Assembly: GCF_036030735.1 (NCBI RefSeq)
Contig: NZ_CP107928.1
Span: forward strand, 434,001 to 498,000
DNA length: 64,000 nt
Source of the DNA: Streptomyces sp. NBC_00425
Lineage (GTDB): Bacteria > Actinomycetota > Actinomycetes > Streptomycetales > Streptomycetaceae
Reading direction: 5' to 3'
Positions 1-7,534 of the stretch are shown piece after piece (positions within the stretch are counted from its first letter, which is position 1; every line of letters starts with the position of its first letter). The position numbers and the translations under genes are program-made. The notes beneath the pieces are model-generated. The model ran no database searches. It was given only the letters and a program-made list of their open reading frames with translations, and was not told the origin of the DNA.

Positions 1-61
1 GGGTGCTCGCGAGGGCGAGCGAGCCGACGGCGCCGATGAGTCTGCTGGTTCTCTTACGCAT
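1..61 (-). CDS. ABC transporter substrate-binding protein, N-terminus only (sulfonate/taurine type by context)
   Basis: Only the first 20 codons lie inside the window; the gene continues past base 1. The reading starts MRKRTSRLIGAVGSLALAST, a positively charged n-region followed by a hydrophobic core, which is what an actinomycete secretion signal looks like. It lies 48 bases downstream of the ABC ATPase gene on the same strand, and the preceding genes encode a TauD-like dioxygenase, a permease and an ATPase. A binding protein is the one transporter component still missing, so this identity is inferred from context and the signal peptide, not from the mature protein. Confidence 0.6.
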   Translation of the reverse strand, partial: MRKRTSRLIGAVGSLALAST

Positions 62-109
62 GGGGTGTGATGTGCTTTCTGTCTGGGTGAGGGTGTGTGT
101 TCGGCGAGG

Positions 110-841
110 TCAGTGCCGGCCGGCGAGGCCGAGATCTGCCAGGAGCCGGGCGCGGAGTTCCTCGCGTGCGACGCCCGCTTCGCGGTCCACGGCGGAGAGG
201 TGCACCTCGTGCGAGGTGCCGATGCGGCCGTTGCTCATGACGACGATGCGGTCCGCCAGGGCGATCGCCTCGTCGACGTCGTGGGTGACGAGCAGCATGC
301 CCGCGTGATGCCTGGTCCGCAGGGCCCGTACGAGGTCGTGCATGCGGAGCCGTGTGATGGCGTCGAGTGCCGCGAACGGCTCGTCGAGCAGCACGAGTTC
401 GGGCTCCGAGACCAGGGCCCGCGCGAGCGACACCCGCTGGGCCTCGCCGCCGGAGAGCTCCTTGGGCCATGCCTTCTCGCGGCCCGCGAGTCCGACCTCG
501 GCGAGCACGTCGCGGGCTCGCTGCTGCGCGTCGGGTCCGTGCAGGCCGAGCGTGACGTTGTGCAGGACCCGCTGCCACGGCAACAGCCGGTCGGCCTGGA
601 AGACGATCGCACGCCGTGCCGGGACCTCCACACGCCCTCCGTCGGGCCGGTCGAGTCCGGCGAGCAGACGCAGCAGGGTGCTCTTGCCGCAGCCCGAGGG
701 ACCGAGCAGTATCACCAACTCCTCGTCGGCGATGGTGAGGTCGAGGTGGTCGAGCACCACCCGGTCACCGAACCGACGGACCACCTGCTCGACGACGACC
801 CCGGTCTGCCGGCGAAGCTCCGTTGCGATCGTGCTGCTCAT
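110..841 (-). CDS. ABC transporter ATP-binding protein, SsuB/TauB type
   Basis: A 243-residue nucleotide-binding subunit that would power uptake of sulfonates, taurine or related organosulfur compounds at the inner face of the membrane. Walker A GPSGCGKST is at residues 47-55, the signature LSGGEAQ at 129-135, Walker B LVLLDE at 149-154 and the switch histidine near 187. Its start overlaps the end of the permease gene by four bases, indicating translational coupling. The truncated binding protein follows on the same strand. The family also includes nitrate and thiamine-precursor importers; the TauD-like neighbour and the Cys-rich leader peptide upstream favour a sulfur substrate. Confidence 0.88.
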   Translation of the reverse strand: MSSTIATELRRQTGVVVEQVVRRFGDRVVLDHLDLTIADEELVILLGPSGCGKSTLLRLLAGLDRPDGGRVEVPARRAIVFQADRLLPWQRVLHNVTLGLHGPDAQQRARDVLAEVGLAGREKAWPKELSGGEAQRVSLARALVSEPELVLLDEPFAALDAITRLRMHDLVRALRTRHHAGMLLVTHDVDEAIALADRIVVMSNGRIGTSHEVHLSAVDREAGVAREELRARLLADLGLAGRH

Positions 842-1731
842 GACGCCTCATAACTGGGTCGCCACCGCAGCAGCACCCGCTCGAGAACCCGGACGAACTG
901 GTCGGCGAGCAGACCCAGCAGCGAGTAGATCACCAGCCCCACGAAGACCTGGTTGGTCTGGAGGTAGGTCTGCCCCTGCGTGATGAGGAAGCCAAGTCCC
1001 TTGTCGGCGTTGACCGTTTCGGCGGCGACGAGGCCCAACACGCTGTATGCGAGGGAGAACCGCAGGCCGACCAGGAACCCCGGCAGGGCTCCGGGCACCA
1101 GCACGCGCGTCACCAGGCGCCAGGCGCCCGCGCCCGTGGTGCGCGCCATCTCGATCAGCCGCTGGTCGACCCCTCGGATCGCGGCGAACAGGTTGAGATA
1201 CATCGGGACTCCGGCACCGAAGGAGATCAGCAGCACCTTGGTCAGTTCGTCGATGCCGAACCACACGATCATCAGCGGCAGCACCGCGAGGAGCGGGATG
1301 GTGTTGAGCACCTGCACGAGGCCGTTGAACAGGTATTCACCGCTGCGCAGCAGCCCACCGAGCACCCCGGCGACGATGCCGACCGTCAGCCCGATCGCGA
1401 GACCGATGCCGGCCCGCTGCAGCGAGATGGCCAGGTCCGGCCCGAGGACGCCCTGTCGCCACAGGTCGGCGGCGGACTTCACGATCGAGGTCGGCGCCGG
1501 AGCGTAGGTCTTCGACACCACTGCGGCCCGGGCGAGGATCTCCCAAACGACGAGGATGACGACCGGGGTCGTGTAGATGCCCAGCGGCCAGCGCAGCCGC
1601 TCGCGGAGCGTGCTGAGCGGCGACCGGAGGCGTGTGTCGCGCGGCAGGAACACCTCACGCTCGCGCGCGCTCGTCGTCTCGGCGGCCGGGCCCTTGGTGA
1701 CGGCAGGCGCTTTGAGGCTGAGCTCGGTCAT
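838..1731 (-). CDS. ABC transporter permease, SsuC/TauC type
   Basis: A 297-residue inner-membrane permease with about six hydrophobic segments after a basic, soluble first 40 residues. A cytoplasmic coupling loop of the EAA type is visible around the segment MARTTGAGAWRLVTRVLVPG, which normally docks on the ATPase. It pairs with the ATPase at 110-841 and the partial binding protein at the window edge. Both its ends overlap neighbouring genes by ATGA, so dioxygenase, permease and ATPase are read as one message. Substrate is inferred from the operon to be a sulfonate, taurine or similar compound. Confidence 0.87.
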   Translation of the reverse strand: MTELSLKAPAVTKGPAAETTSAREREVFLPRDTRLRSPLSTLRERLRWPLGIYTTPVVILVVWEILARAAVVSKTYAPAPTSIVKSAADLWRQGVLGPDLAISLQRAGIGLAIGLTVGIVAGVLGGLLRSGEYLFNGLVQVLNTIPLLAVLPLMIVWFGIDELTKVLLISFGAGVPMYLNLFAAIRGVDQRLIEMARTTGAGAWRLVTRVLVPGALPGFLVGLRFSLAYSVLGLVAAETVNADKGLGFLITQGQTYLQTNQVFVGLVIYSLLGLLADQFVRVLERVLLRWRPSYEAS

Positions 1732-2624
1732 ACCGCCACCGCCGGCACACTGCTGTAGTGCGAGGCGTCACCGACGAGCTGCTCGCTGCGGCGTCCGTCG
1801 ACGCCGGCCGGTACCTCCCCCGCGACCGTCACCCGGTTGAGGCGGCGCGGGTGGTCGTCGTAGTTGTCCACCGCGTAGTGCTGGGTGATCCGGTTGTCGA
1901 AGATCAGCAGCTGCTCGGGAGACCAGGTCCAGCGCACGATGTTCTCCGGACGCGTCACATACGACTGGAGGATGCGCAGCAGATCCTCCGATGCGCTGCT
2001 CGGGAGACCCACGATCCGCTTGGCGAACCCACCGATGAACAGCCCGCGTTCGCCCGTCAGCGGATGCACCCGCACCAGGGGATGCTCCGCCTCGTACGGC
2101 GTCGACACGAAGGCTCGGTCGTACTCCTGCCGTTGTGCGGTCGTGGGCGCGGGACGGGCGTAGTCGTACTGGTTGGTGTGCACGACGCGCAGCGTGTCCG
2201 CGAGGGCGCGCAGCGGTCCGGGCAGGTCGCGGTAGGCCGCGGCGGCGTTGGCGATGAGCGTCTCTCCGCCGTACGGCGTGGTCACGATCGACCGGAGAGT
2301 GGTGAGCTGCGGCGGATTGATCACGAAGGTGACGTCCGTGTGCCATTCGTTGGCCTTGGAGGTCTCGCTGTCGACGGCGAGCACGTTCGTCGTGCCGTCG
2401 GCGGCCGGCACGTTGGGGTGGGCGGTGGTGAGTTCCCCGAACCACCGGGCCACGCGCTCCTGGCCGGCGTTGTCGAGGTTGACGTGGTCGAAGACGATCG
2501 CCTTGTGCACGTTGAGGGCGTCACGGAGCGCCGTGACGGTCGAGAGATCGGGGGTCGCCGAGAGGTCGACGCCCTCGACGACCGCGCCGATACGGCCGGT
2601 GAGCTTACGGATGGACGGAGGCAT
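1728..2624 (-). CDS. TauD/TfdA-family Fe(II)/2-oxoglutarate dioxygenase
   Basis: A 298-residue cytoplasmic dioxygenase of the taurine/alkylsulfatase family. The iron facial triad is readable: H95-T-D97 in EWHTDVTF and distal H249 in ITQHYAV. R264, fifteen residues after the distal histidine, matches the conserved 2-oxoglutarate-binding arginine. Family members oxidise taurine, alkyl sulfonates or alkyl sulfate esters and release sulfite or sulfate, using 2-oxoglutarate and oxygen. It is the first gene of a minus-strand operon with an ABC importer and is preceded by a Cys-containing leader peptide, both in keeping with sulfur-starvation expression. The sequence does not say which sulfur compound is used. 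Confidence 0.9.
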   Translation of the reverse strand: MPPSIRKLTGRIGAVVEGVDLSATPDLSTVTALRDALNVHKAIVFDHVNLDNAGQERVARWFGELTTAHPNVPAADGTTNVLAVDSETSKANEWHTDVTFVINPPQLTTLRSIVTTPYGGETLIANAAAAYRDLPGPLRALADTLRVVHTNQYDYARPAPTTAQRQEYDRAFVSTPYEAEHPLVRVHPLTGERGLFIGGFAKRIVGLPSSASEDLLRILQSYVTRPENIVRWTWSPEQLLIFDNRITQHYAVDNYDDHPRRLNRVTVAGEVPAGVDGRRSEQLVGDASHYSSVPAVAV

Positions 2625-2842
2625 GACGGGGTCACTCCCGGACAGATGGGCGCACCGAGGGGCGCGCGGAACGCCGGCTGAGCAGGCCGGAGAGAAGAAA
2701 CATGTGGTCGCAGAGCCGCTGCAGCCGCGTTCTCAGCGACCGCGTCGGCGTGCGCGAACAGGCTCCCGGCTCGTACGAGTACGAGAAGGAGGTGACACGG
2801 GAGCCCTCAGGAGGTGGACGCGACGATCCCGCGGGGAGCATC

Positions 2843-2889
2843 GCAGCGCGGGCGGCTTCGCACCGCCGCTGCCATGGCGCGCGCCATGG
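2843..2889 (-). promoter_or_regulatory. Tandem hairpins between leader peptide and TauD gene (possible attenuator)
   Basis: Reading in the direction of transcription (minus strand), the leader peptide stop codon is followed 37 bases later by a perfect 18-base palindrome, CCATGGCGCGCGCCATGG (2872-2889). Directly after it comes a second stem pairing 2843-2847 plus 2851-2855 with 2863-2872. Both lie in the roughly 300-base leader ahead of the dioxygenase gene. Such structures after a Cys-rich uORF fit ribosome-dependent attenuation, although no U-run typical of an intrinsic terminator follows. The palindrome could equally be a protein-binding site. Confidence 0.45.
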
Positions 2890-2925
2890 GCGCACACCGG
2901 CTCCTGCCGGGAAGTACCTGCCGGG

Positions 2926-3003
2926 TCAGCGACAACAAAACGCGCTGGAGACGTGCGCCAGATCGATGTGGCGCCGCCGAGTGAGGTCCACGCGCGGGGT
3001 CAT
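2926..3003 (-). CDS. Putative Cys-containing leader peptide (uORF) of the TauD-transporter operon
   Basis: A 25-residue reading, MTPRVDLTRRRHIDLAHVSS followed by AFCCR and a stop. It carries the RRH-x-DL motif and terminal Cys-Cys found in actinomycete leader peptides that precede sulfur-metabolism operons. Known for this class: stalling or completion of translation at the Cys codons couples cysteine supply to expression of the genes behind it. It lies about 300 bases upstream of the dioxygenase gene with hairpins in between. The ribosome-binding site is not obvious, so an in-frame alternative start cannot be excluded. Confidence 0.7.
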   Translation of the reverse strand: MTPRVDLTRRRHIDLAHVSSAFCCR

Positions 3004-3730
3004 GGAACGGGAGTTCAGCAGAGGTCCACCACGTTGGTCAATAGCTTCCCGGACAGGTCTTGCATTGCGGACACAGAGAACTTCTCGGTCTCTCCGGAGG
3101 CGATCCGCAGGCCAGAAAGACGTGCATGGTCGCTCCCCTGCCGTCAGCCACCCGAGAGGCCCGGTTCGTCGCCGCCCCGAGCGGCTGCCCGGCCCTGAGA
3201 ATTCGCCGTCGTCGCACAGTCGCTGCCCACGCCTGGCCCCGGACCTGCGAGTTGACGAGCCCGGCCGCGGCACCCAGCACCAGCCGGGCACCGATCAGGG
3301 TCCCCGGCCCTCCTCCGGTCGCGGCCGTCACCCCAGCCAGGAGGAAGACCGCCATCCCGGCCATGAAGAGACGCTTGCGCCCGTGCAGGTCACCGAGTCC
3401 GCCCCGGGGGCGGGAGCGAGGCCGAAGGCCGGCGAGTACCCGGCCCACGATCCACTGGACGTCGGCCCCGGTGGCCGCGATGGACTGGCGCATGCTCGGG
3501 ACCGCGATGTTCAGGACGGCCCGGTCGATCAGGGTCGTGGCGCCCGCGGCCAGGCACACCAGCAGTGCCGGGCCCGTGGTCTCCATGCCCGGATCAACGC
3601 ACAACGGGAAAAGATGCGTCCACCACGCGTCCCGGCGGACGAGGTTCCCCTTCGCCGTGTTCGCCCTTGACACTCACAGGGGCGGGCGACGTACGTTGAA
3701 GGGGAAAGTTCCTGACAGGCGGAGGCTTTG
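3004..3730. other. Intergenic region between divergent sulfur units
   Basis: This stretch separates the minus-strand leader/TauD operon from the plus-strand leader/monooxygenase operon and should contain both promoters. No convincing -35/-10 pair could be fixed by eye. The only coding trace is a decayed MFS transporter on the minus strand, listed separately. Confidence 0.5.
3200..3586 (-). pseudogene. Decayed MFS drug-efflux transporter (DHA2/EmrB-type) N-terminal fragment
   Basis: From an ATG at 3586 the reading gives METTGPALLVCLAAG and then a typical first-helix region with IDRAVLNIAVPSMRQ, followed by VQWIV and GGLGDLHGRKRLFMAGMAVF. These are the landmark motifs of 14-helix major facilitator exporters: the helix 1 start, the D/Q-W segment and the loop 2-3 signature G-x-L-x-D-x-x-GRK. 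The stretch between VQWIV and GGLGD is scrambled into RPRSRPR, as expected after a frameshift, and the similarity ends after about 130 residues where a full protein would have some 470. It lies between the two leader-peptide units and is probably an inactive relic. Confidence 0.6.
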
Positions 3731-3847
3731 ATGCACGTACTGGGGGCGGCACCGCGCGGTGCGTGCACCGGTGCGCGGCTCATCACCCGGCGGCATGTCG
3801 ACTACTGCCGTACCTCCTCCGCCGCCTGTCCTTCCGTACACGCCTGA
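3731..3847 (+). CDS. Putative Cys-containing leader peptide (uORF) of the monooxygenase operon
   Basis: A 38-residue ORF starting MHVLGAAPRGACTGARLITR and ending with SSAACPSVHA. It has the RRHVD motif and Cys at positions 12, 26 and 33. A strong ribosome-binding site GGAGG sits eight bases before the ATG at 3731. The peptide ends 83 bases before the first monooxygenase gene, and a 7-bp-stem hairpin (3879-3901) lies between. Leader peptides of this kind are known in actinomycetes as cysteine-responsive attenuators in front of sulfur genes. It overlaps a longer alternative reading of the monooxygenase ORF, which is why that gene's start is placed downstream. Confidence 0.75.
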   Translation: MHVLGAAPRGACTGARLITRRHVDYCRTSSAACPSVHA

Positions 3848-3878
3848 CCCCTGCCGGCCGTCTCGTCAGCCGTCTCGT

Positions 3879-3901
3879 CGTGGCCTCGCCCTGCGGCCAC
3901 G
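3879..3901 (+). promoter_or_regulatory. Hairpin between leader peptide and first monooxygenase gene
   Basis: CGTGGCC (3879-3885) pairs with GGCCACG (3895-3901) around a nine-base loop. It lies 31 bases after the leader stop codon and 16 bases before the ribosome-binding site of the next gene. It could mask translation initiation or form part of an attenuator; the sequence shows only the pairing. Confidence 0.4.
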
Positions 3902-3930
3902 AGTCCTCGTGTTTCCCGGAAGGAACTCCA

Positions 3931-5043
3931 TTGACCGGCCCCGCCCTGCACCTCGCGGTCGAGATCGACGGCGACGGCGCCCACCCCGCGGCCTGGCGCC
4001 GCGCCGCCCACTCGCCCGACCAGTTGCTCACCCCGCGCCGCGTGGCCCGGGTCGCCGCCGTGGCCGAGAACGCCGGGTTCACCCTGATCACCCTGGACGA
4101 CGGCGTGCTGCCGCCCGGAGCCTCGCCGGATCCCGTGGGCCGTATCGGCGCGGTGGAGCGGGCGGCCTTTGTCGCGGCGTCCACGAGCACCATCGGGATC
4201 GCGCCCATCGTCCCGGTCACGTATGCCGAACCGTTCCATGTCTCCAGCCAGTTGGCGTCCCTGGACCATGTCTCCGCCGGCCGCGCGGGGTGGGTGGTGG
4301 CGGAGGAGGAGCGTCCCGAGGCGGCCCGCGCCTGGGGGCGGCCCCTGGTCGCCGACGCCGAGGCACAGGCCCGAGAGTCCCGGGACGGTGTGGAGGTGGC
4401 CCGCGCCCTGTGGGACTCGTGGGAGGACGACGCGGTCATCCGGTCCGTGGCCACGAGCCGCTACCTCGACCGTGAACGGCTCCACTACATCGACTTCACC
4501 GGGGAGACGTACGCCGTCAAGGGTCCGGCGATCGTGCCGCGCCCGCCGCAGGGGCAGCTCGTCGTCCTGGCCAGGCCCGGCCGGGTTCCCGCCGCACAGC
4601 TCGATGTCGCTCTCGTCGAAGGCCGCGACCTCGCGTCGGTCGCCGCTGCCACCGCTGCCGCCGGTACGCCGCGCGTCTTCGCGGAGGTCGAGGTGGCGCT
4701 GGACACGCCGGACGCGACCGGCGCGGAGCGGGTCGCCGACCTGGAACGGCACGCGCCGTGGACCGACCAGGGCAGACTGCGGCACATCGGACCGGCCGAT
4801 CGACTGATCGCTCTCCTCCATGAGTTGAGCCGTCACGTCGACGGCGTACGGCTGCACCCGCTGGTGCTGGACGAGGACCTGTCCGTCCTCTCCCGCCTCG
4901 TGCTGCCGGCCCTGTCCGAGCGGCGCCTCGTCGCCCGCCCGCTTCCCGGTACGTCCCTGCGCTCGACCCTGGGTCTGGAGCGCCCCGCCAATCGCTTCGC
5001 AGCCGCAGCCGCTGCCGTGGCCGCCCAGGAGGACGCCCGATGA
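3931..5043 (+). CDS. Luciferase-like flavin-dependent monooxygenase (NtaA/DszA type)
   Basis: A 370-residue cytoplasmic enzyme of the bacterial-luciferase-like fold that would use reduced FMN and oxygen. The segment ARALWDSWEDDAV followed by HYIDFTGETYAVKGPAIVPR is characteristic of the NtaA/SnaA/DszA branch, which includes desulfurising and chelator-degrading monooxygenases. The start is placed at TTG 3931 because GGAAGGA precedes it at a good distance and family similarity begins there; the longer reading from 3763 overlaps the leader peptide. The next gene starts inside its stop codon (ATGA). The substrate is unknown; the leader peptide and operon suggest an organosulfur compound. Confidence 0.85.
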   Translation: MTGPALHLAVEIDGDGAHPAAWRRAAHSPDQLLTPRRVARVAAVAENAGFTLITLDDGVLPPGASPDPVGRIGAVERAAFVAASTSTIGIAPIVPVTYAEPFHVSSQLASLDHVSAGRAGWVVAEEERPEAARAWGRPLVADAEAQARESRDGVEVARALWDSWEDDAVIRSVATSRYLDRERLHYIDFTGETYAVKGPAIVPRPPQGQLVVLARPGRVPAAQLDVALVEGRDLASVAAATAAAGTPRVFAEVEVALDTPDATGAERVADLERHAPWTDQGRLRHIGPADRLIALLHELSRHVDGVRLHPLVLDEDLSVLSRLVLPALSERRLVARPLPGTSLRSTLGLERPANRFAAAAAAVAAQEDAR

Positions 5044-6440
5044 CCCGCACCGATCCCCTCGACGTCCCCCGGCCACACGCCCAGCTGCACTTCGGGGTGT
5101 TTTTCCAAGGCGTCAACCACTGGACCGTCTGGTCCGCCCCCGACAGCGGCTCCCAGATCGACCCCGCCTCCTTCCGCAAGGTCGCCCAGACCGCCGAACG
5201 GGGCCTGTTCGACGCGTTCTTCCTCGGTGAGGGGCTGCGGCTGCGCGAGGTCGACGGCAGGATCCACGATCTCGACGTGGCCGGACGGCCGGACGCCCTC
5301 ACCCAGCTCTCGGCACTGGCCGCGGTCACCCGCCGGATCGGCCTGGTCTCCACCTCCAACTCCACCTTCAACGAGCCCGCCGACCTCGCCCGCCGTCTCT
5401 CCGGCCTCGATCTGCTCTCCGAAGGGCGCGCAGGCTGGAACGTGGTGACCACGGACAACGCCTGGACCGGCGCGAACTTCCGCCGTGGCGGCTACCTCGA
5501 CCACGCCGACCGCTACCGCCGCGCCGAGGAGTTCCTCACCGTGGCCCGCGCGTTGTGGGACGGCTGGGAGGACGGAGCAACCGCCGACTCCGCAGGTGCA
5601 CGGCATTGGTCGGTGCCCGGTGCCCTGCACCGAGTACGGCACCGCGGACCGCAGTTCGACGTCGACCTCGCCCCCACCCTGCCGCGCAGCGCCCAGGGGC
5701 ACCCCGTGATCTTCCAGGCCGGTGACTCCGGTGAGGGACGCGACTTCGCCGCCCGCAACGCCGACGTGATCTTCTCCGCGCACGGCAACGACTTCGACGA
5801 CGCACTCGCCTTCGCCGAGGACATCCGCACCCGCCTGCGCGCCGTCGGCCGACCCGACGACGACCTGAGGATCCTGCCCGGCACCGAGATCATCATCGGC
5901 GCCACCGAGGAGGAGGCTCAGGAGAAGAAGCGCTGGATACGGTTCCAACAGGTCACTCCCGCAACGGCATTGGGGATCGCCGGGCTGCTGTGGGGCATCG
6001 ACCTGTCCGACCGCGACGCCGACGGGCCACTGCCCGAGGAGGATCCGGTCGTCGCCGAGAACGACGGCTCCTTCGGGGCGCGGCGCATCGCCGACCCGCG
6101 CACGGTCGTGGCCGAATGGCGGGCGAAGGCGGAGACACACGGCTGGTCGCTGCGCGAGACCGTCATCGCACTCGGCCCGCAGCGCGGGCACGTCGGCACT
6201 CCGTCCGGCCTGGCCGACAAGTTCGCCCACTTCGTGCGGCACGGCGCGGTCGACGGCTTCAACGTCACGCCCTTCCTCGTCCCCGACGGCCTCGACGACA
6301 TCGTCGACCTGCTCGTCCCGGAACTGCAGGAACGCGGCATCTACCGCACCGAGTACACCGGCACCACCCTGCGCGAGAACCTCGGCCTGCGCGGACCCCT
6401 CACGCACCGGACCGCGCGGGACCGGCGGCAGGCGGGCTGA
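5040..6440 (+). CDS. NtaA/SnaA/DszA-family FMN-dependent monooxygenase
   Basis: A 466-residue enzyme, the usual length for this branch. Landmarks are the N-terminal GVFFQGVNHWTVW, LVSTSNSTFNEPADLARR, AGWNVVTTDN and FQAGDSGEGRDFAARNADVIF. Members act with a flavin reductase and FMNH2 on sulfones, sulfonates, nitrilotriacetate and similar substrates. The gene overlaps the previous monooxygenase by four bases, so the two are probably co-translated and may handle successive oxidation steps, as in dibenzothiophene desulfurisation. No flavin reductase gene is visible in the window, so reduced FMN must come from elsewhere. Confidence 0.9.
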   Translation: MTRTDPLDVPRPHAQLHFGVFFQGVNHWTVWSAPDSGSQIDPASFRKVAQTAERGLFDAFFLGEGLRLREVDGRIHDLDVAGRPDALTQLSALAAVTRRIGLVSTSNSTFNEPADLARRLSGLDLLSEGRAGWNVVTTDNAWTGANFRRGGYLDHADRYRRAEEFLTVARALWDGWEDGATADSAGARHWSVPGALHRVRHRGPQFDVDLAPTLPRSAQGHPVIFQAGDSGEGRDFAARNADVIFSAHGNDFDDALAFAEDIRTRLRAVGRPDDDLRILPGTEIIIGATEEEAQEKKRWIRFQQVTPATALGIAGLLWGIDLSDRDADGPLPEEDPVVAENDGSFGARRIADPRTVVAEWRAKAETHGWSLRETVIALGPQRGHVGTPSGLADKFAHFVRHGAVDGFNVTPFLVPDGLDDIVDLLVPELQERGIYRTEYTGTTLRENLGLRGPLTHRTARDRRQAG

Positions 6441-6544
6441 ACACCGGGATGCTTCTTCGACTCAGGACTGAGTACACATGAATGACAAGAACCTGTCACA
6501 CACGGACCGGAATGCCGGTTCGCCCGACGCCGGTTGTGACTGAC

Positions 6545-7465
6545 ATGACTGTTGGAGTAGCGCTCAACGCGTCCGACGCGCCGAACCAGGTCGACGCCAC
6601 CGTGCAACTGGCCCAGGAGGCCGCCGGCGCCGGCCTGCGGTCGGCCTGGTTCGGGCAGACCTTCGGTGCGGACTCACCCCAGCTCGCGGCGATCGTCGGG
6701 CGGGAAGTGCCCGGACTGCAGGTCGGCACCTCCGCGATCCCCGTCTTCGGCCGCCACCCGCTGCTGGTCTCCAGCCAGGCCCAGACCGCCCAGGCCGCGA
6801 CCCACGGCCGGTACCACCTCGGTCTGGCCCTGGGCACGAAACTGCTGACGGAGGGCTTCGGCCTGCCCTTCGAACGCCCCATCGCCCGGCTGCGTGAATT
6901 CCTCACCGCCCTGCGGCAGTTGACCGAGACCGGCACGGCCGACTTCCACGGCGAGCTGCTCACCGCCACCACCCCGCTCTCGGCGCGCGTAACGGGTGCC
7001 GAGAGCGGCGTCCCCTTGCTGGTCGCCGCGATGGGGCCGCAGGCGCTGCGGGTCAGCGGTGAGCTGGCGGACGGGATCCTGCCCTACCTGGCGGGTCCGC
7101 GCGCCCTGGCGGAGCACATCGTGCCCGCCGTGACCGCCGCGGCCGAGGCCGCCGGCCGCCCCGCGCCCAGGATCGTGGCCCTGGTACCCGGCGTGGTCAC
7201 CGACGACGTGGACGCGGTACGGGCGACGGCCACCGAGAACCTCGCGTTCTACGAACAGATCCCGTCCTACGCCCGGGTCATCGAGCTCTCCGGCGGCCGG
7301 CGGGCCGGCGACCTGGCCGTGATCGGGGACGAGAAGACCGTCGAGGCCGAGGTACGCCGTTACCGCGACGCCGGCGCCACCGAGGTCGTGTTCTCGGCCA
7401 CCGAGATCGCGGGCGAAGCCCACCGCCGACGCACCTGGCGACTCCTAGGCGACCTGGCCCGCTGA
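6545..7465 (+). CDS. Luciferase-like oxidoreductase (F420/FMN-type)
   Basis: About 306 residues from ATG 6545 (MTVGVALNASDAPNQ). In-frame starts at GTG 6536 and ATG 6482 are possible, but none has a clear ribosome-binding site, and family similarity begins at MTVGVALN. Motifs include GLRSAWFGQTFGADSP, GTSAIPVFGRHPLL and ARLREFLTALRQL, resembling the F420-dependent LLM group common in actinomycetes. It lies about 100 bases after the DszA-like gene on the same strand. Whether it uses F420 or FMN cannot be told from the sequence alone. Its position inside the operon suggests participation in breakdown of the same class of substrate. Confidence 0.85.
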   Translation: MTVGVALNASDAPNQVDATVQLAQEAAGAGLRSAWFGQTFGADSPQLAAIVGREVPGLQVGTSAIPVFGRHPLLVSSQAQTAQAATHGRYHLGLALGTKLLTEGFGLPFERPIARLREFLTALRQLTETGTADFHGELLTATTPLSARVTGAESGVPLLVAAMGPQALRVSGELADGILPYLAGPRALAEHIVPAVTAAAEAAGRPAPRIVALVPGVVTDDVDAVRATATENLAFYEQIPSYARVIELSGGRRAGDLAVIGDEKTVEAEVRRYRDAGATEVVFSATEIAGEAHRRRTWRLLGDLAR

Positions 7466-7534
7466 GCACACCGGTAGAGCGGACGGCCCGACCGGCCCCC
7501 TGCACCCCTGCACCCCCGTGACGAAGGAGAACCC

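Noticed and set aside
2632..2895. An 87-codon minus-strand ORF between the leader peptide and TauD
   Set aside because: It covers the hairpins and has Arg/Ser-rich, unrecognised content; better explained as untranslated leader.
3763..3930. Longer N-terminus of the first luciferase-like protein
   Set aside because: It overlaps the leader peptide in another frame, has no ribosome-binding site and no family similarity; TTG 3931 has a good site.
4833..6407. A 524-codon minus-strand frame antisense to the DszA-like gene
   Set aside because: Composition is Val/Gly-rich shadow sequence and the plus strand is clearly coding.
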